DNA from: JAEUKA01 sp035328405
GTDB taxonomy: Bacteria > Myxococcota_A > Polyangia > Palsa-1104 > JAEUJZ01
NCBI GenBank assembly: GCA_035328405.1
Contig: DAOLIT010000015.1
Span: forward strand, 17,094 to 81,093
DNA length: 64,000 nucleotides
Direction: 5' to 3'
A program made the position numbers and the translations under genes. The notes under the pieces were generated by a model. The model made no database searches. It was not told the origin of the DNA and saw only the letters and a program-made list of their open reading frames with translations. Shown piece by piece: positions 1 to 9,125 of the stretch; the first letter of the stretch is position 1, and each line of letters starts with the position of its first letter.

Positions 1-1
1 T

Positions 2-877
2 TCGCAACTTGGGTACATGGTTTCCGCGCTAGGTGCCGGTTCTCTGCTCGGCGGCTTCTTTCACCTGACCACGCACGCTTTTTTCAAAGCTCTCCTGTTT
101 TTAGGGGCGGGTAGCGTGATTCACGCAGTTCACTCAAACGACTTGCGCGACATGGGCGGACTATGGAAAAAGATGCCTCTGACGACCCTCACTTTTTTGA
201 TTGGTTCGCTGTCCCTGGCGGGTCTGCCGGGTCTGTCCGGTTTCTTCAGCAAGGACCTGATTTTAGAAGCAGTGGGTCATCACGGAATGTCATGGCAGCT
301 TGTGTTTTTGCTGCTTTCCGCGTTTCTGACCGCGTTCTACATGGGACGTTTGCTGTTGAGGGTATTTTTTGGAACAGCGACGGAAAAAGCGGCGCACGCG
401 CACGAAAGCGGAGGCTTCCTGCTGCTTCCTCTGTTGCTTCTGGCAGTGCCTGCGCTGCTTGCAGGATATTTCGGAAAAATGTTCGGCCAGCTTTACGGAA
501 GTGCGTATCACTTCCATTTGGGTACAGTGGGGATCGTGGCCGCGTCGCTGGGTGTCTTGGGACTCCTTCTTGCCTATCTGTTCTACCGAAAAACAGAAGA
601 ACATCCGACTGTGCTTGCACCCCTTTTTCGCTTGGTAGAATGGGGTCCCCTGGATCGTTTGTACGAAGGCGGATTTCATCGCGTTGCGCTGCCGTTTGCA
701 GGGCTTGTGGGGTGGATTGACCGATATGTGGTGGATGGTGTCATGAACGTAACGGGTCTGGCGTTTGTCCTGTCTGGCCAGAAGGTTCGCAAAGTGCAAA
801 CCGGCATCGCGACAGACTACGTGCTGGCGACGGTGTGCGGTGTGCTTGGTTTGCTGGTTTATGGAGTCCTCCGATGA
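2..877 (+). CDS. nuoL: NADH-quinone oxidoreductase subunit L, 3' part
   Basis: This is the C-terminal 291 residues of the largest antiporter-like membrane subunit of respiratory complex I, which takes part in proton pumping coupled to NADH:quinone electron transfer in the inner membrane. The reading frame is open from base 2, and the residues before the first Met (SQLGYM) match the conserved NuoL motif, so the gene starts outside the window. The conserved stretch GLPGLSGFFSKD follows at about residues 75-86, and then several hydrophobic helices including the C-terminal part that carries the long lateral helix in this family. The stop TGA overlaps the nuoM start codon (ATGA), showing translational coupling within a nuo operon whose earlier genes lie to the left. 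Confidence 0.96.
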   Translation, partial: SQLGYMVSALGAGSLLGGFFHLTTHAFFKALLFLGAGSVIHAVHSNDLRDMGGLWKKMPLTTLTFLIGSLSLAGLPGLSGFFSKDLILEAVGHHGMSWQLVFLLLSAFLTAFYMGRLLLRVFFGTATEKAAHAHESGGFLLLPLLLLAVPALLAGYFGKMFGQLYGSAYHFHLGTVGIVAASLGVLGLLLAYLFYRKTEEHPTVLAPLFRLVEWGPLDRLYEGGFHRVALPFAGLVGWIDRYVVDGVMNVTGLAFVLSGQKVRKVQTGIATDYVLATVCGVLGLLVYGVLR

Positions 878-2412
878 CCGATCATCTTCTGTCGTTCATC
901 GTAGCGGCACCGTTTGTGGCGGCGCTCGTTGTGATGTTTCTGCCCGCCAAACAGCACGGTTTGATTCGCGTTGCTTCTGCGCTAGGAGCACTCCTGTCTT
1001 TGATTGGGAGTCTGTATGTCGCGACGCTTTACAACCCCCAAGCAGGCGGTCTGCAACTTTCGGAGGTTTATCCACTGGTGCCCTCTTTGGGAATCGATCT
1101 GCGTTTGGCCGTAGATGGTTGGGGTGTGTCGCTCTTGATCCTGACTGGGGTGATCATTTTTGCCGGTGTGCTCGCGAGTTTCGGTCTTTCGGATCGGCCC
1201 AAAGAGTTCTTTGTTTTGCTGCTGGTTCTCGTCGCTGGCGTGTTCGGTGTATTTGTCTCCCAAGACCTGTTTGTGTTCTTTCTTTTTTATGAAATTGCGG
1301 TATTGCCGATGTATTTGCTCATCGGCATTTGGGGGTCCAGCCACAAAGTAACAGAGGCCGGCCCCCTTCGCTTCGTTTGGAAGTGGTTTGACATTGGGGG
1401 CCGCGAGTATGCCGCGATGAAACTGACGCTGATGCTTCTGGTCGGTTCGGCGTTCATTCTGGTGGGCCTCCTTGCGCTCTACTTCCAATGTGGGGCCAAC
1501 ACGTTCGACATGGCGGTGCTCGCCAAAGCTCACTACCCAAAGAGTTTGCAACTGTGGACGTTTGTCTGCTTCTGGTTGGGTTTCGGTTCGTTGGCCGGTG
1601 TCTTCCCCTTTCACACATGGTCGCCGGATGGCCATGCGTCCGCACCGACGGCAGTGTCGATGCTTCACGCGGGTGTGCTGATGAAACTTGGGGCGTTTGG
1701 TGTGATGCGCATCGGCATGATGATGCTTCCAGAAGGTGCTCAATTCTGGGCCCCCGTGGTGGGAGGGGTTGCGGTCGTCAATGTGGTGTACGGAGCGATG
1801 TCTGCGCTGTCACAAAAGGACCTCAAATACATCATCGCATACTCCTCTGTGAGTCACATGGGAGTCGTCATGTTGGGCGCAGCCACGTTGACCCAAACGG
1901 GATGGAATGGGGCCGTGTATCAAATGTTTGCGCACGGAATCATGACCGGTTTGTTTTTCGCTTTGGTCGGTCACATTTATGAACGCGCCCACAGCCGCGA
2001 AGTCGCGAAAATGGGAGGTTTCGCGACCGTGATGCCGGGCGTTGCAGCGTTCTTCACGTTGGCGGGTTTGTCGTCGCTGGGGTTGCCTGGTACCGCCGGT
2101 TTTGTGGCCGAATTTTTGGTCTTTGCCGGAGGCTGGCAGAGTCCGCATCCGTGGTGGTCTGTGTGTGGCGTGCTCGGCGCGTTTGTGACTGCGGTGTATG
2201 TCCTGCGGGTCTCTCGCGCGGTCTTCTTTGGCGCGGGTCCTTCCGACCATTTTCACGATCTGCGCGATGCACGAAGGGTCGAATGGGCACCCTTGTGGAT
2301 TTTGGGAGGCACGTTGATTTTGTGCGGTGTGTGGCCCCGGCTTCTGCTTGATTTCATCGACCCCGCGACGAGCAGTTACCTGCGGATGGCGCTTTCGGCA
2401 GGAGGCCTGTGA
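874..2412 (+). CDS. nuoM: NADH-quinone oxidoreductase subunit M
   Basis: This is a 512-residue antiporter-like proton-pumping subunit of complex I in the inner membrane. I chose the ATG at 874 because it overlaps the nuoL stop by four bases and gives the normal family length; an in-frame upstream start at 835 would lie inside nuoL. About fourteen hydrophobic helices are visible. Conserved features include the helix containing FYEIAVLPMYLLIG with its intramembrane glutamate, the motif FPFHTWSPDGHASAPT, and KYIIAYSSVSHMG. It sits between nuoL and nuoN, the usual order, and its stop overlaps the nuoN start. The assignment is secure; nothing unusual was seen. Confidence 0.97.
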   Translation: MTDHLLSFIVAAPFVAALVVMFLPAKQHGLIRVASALGALLSLIGSLYVATLYNPQAGGLQLSEVYPLVPSLGIDLRLAVDGWGVSLLILTGVIIFAGVLASFGLSDRPKEFFVLLLVLVAGVFGVFVSQDLFVFFLFYEIAVLPMYLLIGIWGSSHKVTEAGPLRFVWKWFDIGGREYAAMKLTLMLLVGSAFILVGLLALYFQCGANTFDMAVLAKAHYPKSLQLWTFVCFWLGFGSLAGVFPFHTWSPDGHASAPTAVSMLHAGVLMKLGAFGVMRIGMMMLPEGAQFWAPVVGGVAVVNVVYGAMSALSQKDLKYIIAYSSVSHMGVVMLGAATLTQTGWNGAVYQMFAHGIMTGLFFALVGHIYERAHSREVAKMGGFATVMPGVAAFFTLAGLSSLGLPGTAGFVAEFLVFAGGWQSPHPWWSVCGVLGAFVTAVYVLRVSRAVFFGAGPSDHFHDLRDARRVEWAPLWILGGTLILCGVWPRLLLDFIDPATSSYLRMALSAGGL

Positions 2413-3860
2413 TGACATTGGATCTGCTGAAGCCGATTTGGGTGGAACTGTTTGTCTTTGCGGGGGCGCTCCTGGTCCTTTTTGTGGATTTGTTCCTGTC
2501 GGACAAAGCACGCAAACATCTTTCGATGCTGACGGCGTTGCTTTTGACGACCGCGTTCTTCCTTTCCACGACGCTGGATGGAAGAGGGCCCATCGGCCTT
2601 GTGTACGTCGGAAATGCGTTCTCTGTACTGGTCAAACAACTCCTTTTGGGGTGCGCTTTTCTGTGCGTGCTGGGCGGAAGGGAATTTGTAAACAGGGCGA
2701 CTCCCAAAAAGCAGGGGGAATTCTATTTTCTGCTGCTCTTGTCTCTTGGGGGGATGATGCTGTTGTCGGGAGTGCGGGATTTGATTCTGCTTGTGGTCTG
2801 TTTTGAACTGATGGGGGTTCCGCTGTACATCTTGGCCACTTGGTTTTCAGAGGAAGCAACTCCTGAGAAACTTCAACTTGCGGTGCAACGAGGCGCAGAG
2901 TCCGGTTTGAAGTTTTTTCTCGTCGGTGGATCTTCAACGGCGGTCACGCTCTTTGGTCTGTCTCTGCTGACCGGAACAGCGGGAGGCACGCATTTTGACG
3001 CACTCCTTTCGGCCCCACAGAGTCCTCTGTCCGTGATGGGAATGTTGCTGGTGCTGGGCGGAATGGGTTTCAAAATTGGAGCGGTTCCGTTTCACATGTG
3101 GGTTCCCGATACGTATCAGGGGGCGATGACTCCTGTGGTGGCCTTCCTATCGGTGGCACCGAAAGCGGCGGGTCTTGTGACATTGACGGTGCTTGCGCAA
3201 AAAGCGATTCCTGGGAGTCTCTGGAAACAGGCCTTTGTGGGTCTGTCTGTGCTGACGATGGTGGTCGGGAATGTGATGGCGCTGCCGCAACGGAATGTGA
3301 AGCGTCTTTTGGGATATTCCGGCGTCGCGCAGATTGGCTACATGCTGCTGGGTTTGTGTGTCGGAGATGCGTACTCCCTGGGCATGTTGCTGTTTTATCT
3401 GTGCGGTTATGCAGCAACGAACATCGGCGTTTTTTTGGTCGTACACGCGGTTTCGGACACAGAAGGGGACGATTCGCTGGAGGGTTTTGCGGGTTTGGCG
3501 AAGCGTTCTCCATGGCTGGGCATGGCGCTCTTGGTGTTCCTGTTGTCTTTGGCCGGGATTCCGTTTGTGGTGGGTTTCTGGGCCAAACTGTACATTTTTA
3601 TGGCAGCGTTCCAGGCGGGTTTTGGGGGGTTGGTTGTCGTCGGTGCGGTGCTCGCCGTGGTGGGTCTGTTCTATTACTTGCAGGTGGCCAGGTCGGCGTA
3701 TATGGCCCCTCCGAAACAAGCCGAGCGGGTGTTTGTTACGCCGTGGCTTGCGCTGACGATTGTCTGTTGTCTGCTGTTGGTCGTGGGAATGGGAGCGTAC
3801 CCCGGCCCCTGGATCGAGACGTGCCAAAAAGCGGCTGAATCCCTCTTGTCGGGCCCCTAA
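2412..3860 (+). CDS. nuoN: NADH-quinone oxidoreductase subunit N
   Basis: This is a 482-residue inner-membrane subunit of complex I and the third antiporter-like subunit of the proton-translocating arm. The ATG at 2412 overlaps the nuoM stop (TGATG) and lies six bases after GGAGG, so it is preferred to the GTG at 2409. Family signatures are present: FKIGAVPFHMWVPDTYQGA and LLGYSGVAQIGYMLLG, plus about fourteen transmembrane helices. It is the last gene of the nuo operon. The next gene is convergent, 51 bases away, and I did not find a convincing hairpin terminator in that gap. Confidence 0.97.
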   Translation: MTLDLLKPIWVELFVFAGALLVLFVDLFLSDKARKHLSMLTALLLTTAFFLSTTLDGRGPIGLVYVGNAFSVLVKQLLLGCAFLCVLGGREFVNRATPKKQGEFYFLLLLSLGGMMLLSGVRDLILLVVCFELMGVPLYILATWFSEEATPEKLQLAVQRGAESGLKFFLVGGSSTAVTLFGLSLLTGTAGGTHFDALLSAPQSPLSVMGMLLVLGGMGFKIGAVPFHMWVPDTYQGAMTPVVAFLSVAPKAAGLVTLTVLAQKAIPGSLWKQAFVGLSVLTMVVGNVMALPQRNVKRLLGYSGVAQIGYMLLGLCVGDAYSLGMLLFYLCGYAATNIGVFLVVHAVSDTEGDDSLEGFAGLAKRSPWLGMALLVFLLSLAGIPFVVGFWAKLYIFMAAFQAGFGGLVVVGAVLAVVGLFYYLQVARSAYMAPPKQAERVFVTPWLALTIVCCLLLVVGMGAYPGPWIETCQKAAESLLSGP

Positions 3861-3911
3861 CGCTCGTCTTTGAAATTCCTAGGAGTCCCCAATGGTTTCC
3901 GAGGCTATTTC

Positions 3912-6509
3912 CTAGAAAAAGACCGGGTTTGAGACGGCGAAAGGTCTGCGACCGGGGTGAAGGGGGGACAGGTCCTGGCCTTCGGAAGAGGCGTGAAAAA
4001 TCACCCAGTGGTTGAGGCGACCGGGCTTGCCTTGGACGGTCACGGTGGTTTCATACTTGCGGCCTTGCGGGGTGACGGTTTCGCGAAGGGGTTCTGTGGA
4101 AACGGTGTCTCCATCGACGATGGTTTCAAGTGTCTTTGCGGACAACCAGCTCGGACACTGAACGGTCACTTGGAAGGGAATGGGGCGGGCTGCACCCCGC
4201 ACGATGTCGCCGGGGCCCTCTCCATCGGGGCCTTGCACAGTCAGATACAGACCCCCTGAAATGGTGGCTTTTCCGGCGCGGAGTGCGTCACGGACAGCCT
4301 CGGCACTGAGGCGGCTTGGGTCGTCGTGACCAATTCGCAAAAGGGTGCGCGGATACCCAACCGGGCTGTTGCGTAGGTGATGTGAATCGGAGCTACCGAC
4401 GGCCCAGATTCGCTTTCCTCCGTTCAAGAGGGCAAACCAGTCCTTCACGATCTTTGCGCGGTTCGATTCAAAATCACTGTCGTTGAAGACTTCGAGCGCG
4501 CCGTATTCCTCGCTGTACAGCGTCGGGTCGCCGGTCAGCGTCTCGCGATCAAAACCGACTGCGGACAGATAGCCCCCCATTCCATCAGAACGAGGATGGT
4601 TGACGATGAGAACGGGTTTTTCGGGCAAGTTGGCGATGGTGTGAAACACTTCAGGGGGCTTTTGTCCGTACCAACCGACCGCACCCCTGTTGGCTTGCTC
4701 GGGGCGAGGGAAGATGGGAACGATGCCGAAGTGCCCCCATGAGAACGTCGTAAATTCCTCGGAGGGCATTCCGAATGCAAATGCGGTGAGCCCGAGTTTT
4801 TTGACGATGGGTTGGAAGTCGATGATGTATTCATGTTCGCTGGAAACAGGAATTTCGAGACCGTCGGCGATTGCTCCCTTCACTTTGTATTCCGCATCAT
4901 CGGAGGAATCAGCGGAATGATAGGAATGGATGTGGAAGTCGGCGCTCAGGAATTGGGGGGATTGGACAGAGTGGGACAATTCAACGCGGATTTCGCGGGT
5001 TTTGCCGGATTCGATCACCAAAGTCTGTTCAGACAATTCCCATTCATAGCCTCGGCTGACCACAACACGATGGGAACCGGGAGGAAGCGGAATCTTGGCG
5101 TTTCCGGTCACAGCAAACTCTTGCACGCTGCGCCCGTTTGTCTCGTCCTGGACACCATGGGAGGCCGGGAATTTGGGCGCTCCCGCGACGGGGATCACTT
5201 GGATGCGTGCAGGTATGGGTGTGCCCCTCTCCTTGTCGAAGACTTGGACGTGCAAAAGACCTTGGGTGGGCAATTCAAGGGCGGCGGTGGTGTCGGTCTG
5301 CAAGACCGTTTTTTTCGCAGAGGGTGCAAAACCGTAGCGGGTTGCAACCAGATCGACAGACTCCTTGGGAACGTGAATCACAAACTCCCCTTTGTCGTTT
5401 GTGAGCGTCCGGGACAGATAGCTTCCATCTGCTCGGAGGGCATGCACAAACGCGCCAGTCTCAGGGGTCCCAGAGGTATCTTTTGCGATGCCAGAAACGG
5501 TGCGATAGGGGGTCTCTTGCGTGACACGACGCACAGTCTGTACCAAGCCATCGGAATGAGGCTCTCCGACGACAAAATCCAGATAATCAATGCCGAATGT
5601 ACTGCACGCGGGAACCTCGAGACCACTGCCGCGTCCCACGAGCGCCCCGGATCGAGAAACGAGCGGAACAAACGCGCCGGACAAAAAGCGAATCGCAAAT
5701 GTGCTGTCTTGCGCGTCAAAACCGAGCCAATTGTGTTCCCCTTTCGGTGTGTCGTATCCAGTCCCTTGGGCAAACAATTGGTGGCGGCTGGATTGGAAAA
5801 ACACGAAGAGTTGGTGGTGGTACAGGGGCAGCGTTTCGTCGCGCGTGTTCACAAGATGCAACCGCATCCGTACATGCTCGGCCCCCGGTTCCAGGATGTA
5901 ATCGACTGCGGCGGGCCAATCCAAATCGAGCCCAAACGCATCGCCTAAAAATTCCAAAAACGGCAAGTCCGCGAGCACCCCTGATGCGCGCACAATGGCC
6001 GCTTTGCCGTCGGAACCATCCGCCAAAACGGTGACAGTCTCGGCCTTGAGCACCTGCCGACCGAGCGCCCACAAAGTCTCGCCATACACCGAACGGCCCA
6101 GCGGTTTTCCATCATCTCCAACGCGGTCGAGCGCGAGAACTTCCCCGCCGAACGGTTGGTAGCCATCCGAGACGCCAGGCGCTTCGATGTACGCCGCGAT
6201 TTTGTCATTCGTCAGCACGAAATCCCCCGTTCGCACCGGATGTCGCGCCGTCGCTGGTTGGCGAATCCACGCCGCATCGGTGATTTGTCCCGCCCTCGCT
6301 TGCTTGGCCGCCTTGGCGCCCAGCGGATCGCGATGGCCTACGGGGTCTCCCGATGGCATTCGGCTTTTTTCCGAAAGCCCTTGCGCCTCGCACGGACCAG
6401 GTGGCGTATTGTCACCGTCGGAAACAGGTACATCGTCCTTTTGACATCCGATCGAAAACGCCAAACCCAGCGCGGCCAAAAATCCACACAAAGGAACACA
6501 TCCACGCAT
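3912..6509 (-). CDS. PHP-domain (CehA/McbA-type) metallohydrolase lipoprotein
   Basis: This is an 865-residue predicted lipoprotein. The ATG at 6509 follows AGGAGG by six bases and begins a signal peptide ending in FSIGC, with Cys22 as the probable lipidation site. The middle (about residues 380-450) resembles carboxypeptidase regulatory-like beta-sandwich domains. A PHP metallohydrolase domain starts with FHIHSYH near residue 525 (HxHxH metal motif) and continues through NHPRSDG near 636 and GSSDSHH near 705, all expected metal ligands. CehA/McbA family enzymes hydrolyse esters or carbamates, but here the substrate is unknown. A frame that begins about 60 codons upstream was rejected because it would remove the signal peptide from the N-terminus. 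The protein probably acts in the envelope. Confidence 0.8.
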   Translation of the reverse strand: MRGCVPLCGFLAALGLAFSIGCQKDDVPVSDGDNTPPGPCEAQGLSEKSRMPSGDPVGHRDPLGAKAAKQARAGQITDAAWIRQPATARHPVRTGDFVLTNDKIAAYIEAPGVSDGYQPFGGEVLALDRVGDDGKPLGRSVYGETLWALGRQVLKAETVTVLADGSDGKAAIVRASGVLADLPFLEFLGDAFGLDLDWPAAVDYILEPGAEHVRMRLHLVNTRDETLPLYHHQLFVFFQSSRHQLFAQGTGYDTPKGEHNWLGFDAQDSTFAIRFLSGAFVPLVSRSGALVGRGSGLEVPACSTFGIDYLDFVVGEPHSDGLVQTVRRVTQETPYRTVSGIAKDTSGTPETGAFVHALRADGSYLSRTLTNDKGEFVIHVPKESVDLVATRYGFAPSAKKTVLQTDTTAALELPTQGLLHVQVFDKERGTPIPARIQVIPVAGAPKFPASHGVQDETNGRSVQEFAVTGNAKIPLPPGSHRVVVSRGYEWELSEQTLVIESGKTREIRVELSHSVQSPQFLSADFHIHSYHSADSSDDAEYKVKGAIADGLEIPVSSEHEYIIDFQPIVKKLGLTAFAFGMPSEEFTTFSWGHFGIVPIFPRPEQANRGAVGWYGQKPPEVFHTIANLPEKPVLIVNHPRSDGMGGYLSAVGFDRETLTGDPTLYSEEYGALEVFNDSDFESNRAKIVKDWFALLNGGKRIWAVGSSDSHHLRNSPVGYPRTLLRIGHDDPSRLSAEAVRDALRAGKATISGGLYLTVQGPDGEGPGDIVRGAARPIPFQVTVQCPSWLSAKTLETIVDGDTVSTEPLRETVTPQGRKYETTVTVQGKPGRLNHWVIFHASSEGQDLSPLHPGRRPFAVSNPVFF

Positions 6510-6600
6510 CGCAGACCTCCTATCGGAGGCACTAGAACAAAAAGAGACCGCTTGCTGCAAGCGTTGGTTTGCAGCTCGGAAATCTTCGTTTTGTATCGAG

Positions 6601-7479
6601 TCAATCCACGACCGGCAGGTGGCGCGCTGGCGAATTGCGGCGCAGGTCGGGGCGCAGGTCGGGGCGGCGTTCGGCCCACGCGGCGGCCACATCAACGTCG
6701 AGCAAATGGCTCGGGCGAACGTTTTTCAGTGCGTGGAGCATCACTTGGCGAACGTCGGGAATGGTTTGCTCCAGATCGCGCAGAAGTTTCTCGACATGTT
6801 TGCGTTTCTGTCCGTCTTGGGAACCGCACAAATTGCACGGCAAAAGGGGATATCCGGCCAAGCGAGCATGTTCTGCGATGTCTCGTTCGGCGCAATCGAC
6901 CAGAGGCCGAATCACGCGAAACCGACCGTCGTCGGTGGTGTACTGTGCAGGCATTGCTTGCAACTTCCCTGCGTACAGCAAATTGAGCAGAAGCGTTTGC
7001 AGCGTGTCCTCTCGGTGGTGGCCGAGCGCGATTTTGCGACACCCCAGCCGTTCTGCCGTCGTGTACAGCACGCCGCGTCGCATTCTGGAACACGGCGCGC
7101 AATACGTTTCGCCCGGCTGAGTCAGCTTTTTCACAACGCTGTACGTATCGGCTTTTACAATTTCGTAGGGTGCGCCAAACGCAGCCAACCACTCTTGCAG
7201 CGGAACTCCGTCGTAGCCGGGTTGCCCTTGATCGATGTGAACCGCCACCAGCTCGAAACGAAATGGGGCCCTCTTTTGCGCCTCGCACAGAAGATGGAGC
7301 AGCGTGTAACTGTCTTTTCCACCTGAGACAGCGACAAGAATCCGGTCGTCCTTTTCAATCAGGCCATCGCGCGAAACCGTGCGCAAAAGGGTACGCAAAA
7401 GACTTCTCGAAACCTCATGCGACAGCGTTTTCGCCAGGGCTTGTCCAACGTGTGTCTTGGGAGACTTGACAGGGTTCAT
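6601..7479 (-). CDS. ttcA: tRNA 2-thiocytidine synthetase TtcA
   Basis: TtcA uses ATP and an iron-sulfur cluster to thiolate cytidine 32 of certain tRNAs in the cytoplasm. The protein (292 residues from the ATG at 7479) has the PP-loop SGGKDS at 52-57, the family CxxC pair CAPC at 127-130 and a second pair CNLC at 215-218, all as expected for TtcA. Length is close to the roughly 310 residues usual for the family. Upstream in-frame starts at 7503 (ATG) and 7515 (TTG) are possible; no start has a clear Shine-Dalgarno sequence. The gene is divergent from the Ser/Thr kinase at 7557, leaving a 77-base shared control region. Confidence 0.92.
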   Translation of the reverse strand: MNPVKSPKTHVGQALAKTLSHEVSRSLLRTLLRTVSRDGLIEKDDRILVAVSGGKDSYTLLHLLCEAQKRAPFRFELVAVHIDQGQPGYDGVPLQEWLAAFGAPYEIVKADTYSVVKKLTQPGETYCAPCSRMRRGVLYTTAERLGCRKIALGHHREDTLQTLLLNLLYAGKLQAMPAQYTTDDGRFRVIRPLVDCAERDIAEHARLAGYPLLPCNLCGSQDGQKRKHVEKLLRDLEQTIPDVRQVMLHALKNVRPSHLLDVDVAAAWAERRPDLRPDLRRNSPARHLPVVD

Positions 7480-7556
7480 CGGCACAGGGCTCGCATGATA
7501 CATTCGAGAGGGCAAGCCATAAAAAAGCTCTGCGCTTATCGCTTAGCGAACTTCCC

Positions 7557-9107
7557 GTGGGCAAGGAACAGGAAAAAAAGTGCTTCACCTGCATGAGCAG
7601 CTATCCGGCGGCGTATTCGTCGTGCCCGCGTTGCCAGTTGCCGCTCGTGTTTCCCGTCATCGGGAAAGTTTGGCACGTCGATCGCTTGATCGGACGCGGC
7701 GGCATGGGCGCGGTGTTTCTGGCCCACCACATCGAAGATCCCGCGAGGCTCTCTGCGGTCAAGGTCCTCAACATCACGGTTGGCGACCAGCGCCAAGACC
7801 GGCAGGAAAAACTCGCGCGTTTTGCCCGCGAAGCTGAGGCCCTTGGACGATTGAAACACCCCGCCATCGTCGAGCTTTACGACTTTGCGCGCGAAAAAGA
7901 CGGCTCGCTCTACATGGCGATGGAGTATCTGCAAGGTGTGCCGCTGTCCCGCGTTCTGTCCGAACAAGGCCCGCTCGAACCCCAAGATGCGGTCGCGCTG
8001 ACCGTCCGAATGCTATCCGCCGTAAGCGCCGCCCACCGAGTCGGAATCATCCACCGGGATATCAAGCCGGATAACATCGTCGTGTTGGTTGATCCTGAAA
8101 CGGGGGAAGGAGGGGTGCGGTTTGATCGGATCAAGATGGTGGACTTTGGGGTGGCGCGGCTCAAAGACGAGGCGGTGACAGAGGCCGGACACGCGCTCGG
8201 CACGCCGGTCTACATGGCCCCGGAACAGGCGCAGGGCAGCGAAGTGGACGAGCGGGCGGATGTCTACAGCGTTGCGGCGGTGCTGTACGAACTGTTGTCG
8301 GGCAGGCCGCCGTTTTTGCCTCCAGAAGGACCCAACTCGAATCTGTTTCTGCTCGCGAAAATCATGACGGCGGACCCGACGCTGCTGCGGGAATCGCGAC
8401 CCGAGGTTTCGCCGGCGCTAGAGTCAGTGATCGATCGGGCGCTGTGTCGAGACAGAACACTGCGGTATTCCACGGCGTCGGATTTTTCGCAGGCGTTGCT
8501 GGCCGCATCGGCGCAACCGCAGGAACGTCTGTGGATTCGTCCGCAAACGGTACCGCCGCTTCTGTTGCCGCCGCTGGTTGCGCAGGCGGTGTCTCCGTCT
8601 CGCCCGTCGCCGATTTCGCGCACGCTGCCGCCTGCGGTGCGTTCGAGCGCGTCGATTCCGCCTGTGCTGCGGACCCCGCCGCTCGGTCTGTCTCGGTCAT
8701 CGTTGACGACTTCCGCGATTGGGCGTTCGGCGCTGAACAGCGCGGCGATCACACCGTCCAATTCGGCGCTGCACACGTTGCGATCGGACGGGGTGCCTTT
8801 GTCGTCGATTTCGTCTTCCCCGAGCGGGTCCTATTCGGGCGGTGTCTCGGGCGCATTTCCAAGCTCGATCAGTTCGGGAGTGCGACCGCCCATCACGCCA
8901 TTGCCCCGTTCAGCGCAAACACCAGCGCCGGTTGATTCTTCAAAATCGGCGCTTTCGTCTCCCAAAAGCCGATCGAATGCACACCGCGTCCTCATCGCGC
9001 TCTTGTATCTTGTCGCCGTGGCGGTTTTGGTGGGCAGTTTGCTGTGGGACCGTTCGTCCTGCCAGCCGGGTGCCTCTCGAAACGGGGCCGCACACATCAC
9101 CAAATAG
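7557..9107 (+). CDS. Membrane Ser/Thr protein kinase with N-terminal zinc ribbon
   Basis: This is a 516-residue eukaryotic-type (Hanks) protein kinase. A short zinc ribbon (Cys9, Cys12, Cys23, Cys26) precedes the kinase domain, residues about 38-315. Catalytic features are complete: glycine loop GRGGMG at 46-51, Lys69, HRDIKPDN with Asp168, DFG at 196-198 and GTPVYMAPEQ in the activation segment. A long Ser/Pro-rich linker (about 320-475), likely disordered, leads to one transmembrane helix at about 478-497 and a short tail. The start is a GTG without an obvious ribosome-binding site. The gene downstream begins 18 bases away and is probably co-transcribed. The kinase is a possible writer for the FHA proteins encoded at 38.6-43.5 kb, but this is only inferred from both lying in the window. 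Confidence 0.93.
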   Translation: MGKEQEKKCFTCMSSYPAAYSSCPRCQLPLVFPVIGKVWHVDRLIGRGGMGAVFLAHHIEDPARLSAVKVLNITVGDQRQDRQEKLARFAREAEALGRLKHPAIVELYDFAREKDGSLYMAMEYLQGVPLSRVLSEQGPLEPQDAVALTVRMLSAVSAAHRVGIIHRDIKPDNIVVLVDPETGEGGVRFDRIKMVDFGVARLKDEAVTEAGHALGTPVYMAPEQAQGSEVDERADVYSVAAVLYELLSGRPPFLPPEGPNSNLFLLAKIMTADPTLLRESRPEVSPALESVIDRALCRDRTLRYSTASDFSQALLAASAQPQERLWIRPQTVPPLLLPPLVAQAVSPSRPSPISRTLPPAVRSSASIPPVLRTPPLGLSRSSLTTSAIGRSALNSAAITPSNSALHTLRSDGVPLSSISSSPSGSYSGGVSGAFPSSISSGVRPPITPLPRSAQTPAPVDSSKSALSSPKSRSNAHRVLIALLYLVAVAVLVGSLLWDRSSCQPGASRNGAAHITK

Positions 9108-9125
9108 CCAGCCAGAGCGTCCAAC

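Noticed and set aside
3861..3911. Terminator between nuoN and the PHP lipoprotein gene
   Set aside because: The repeated TTCCTAG segments are direct or self-palindromic short words and do not form a convincing stem with a T run.
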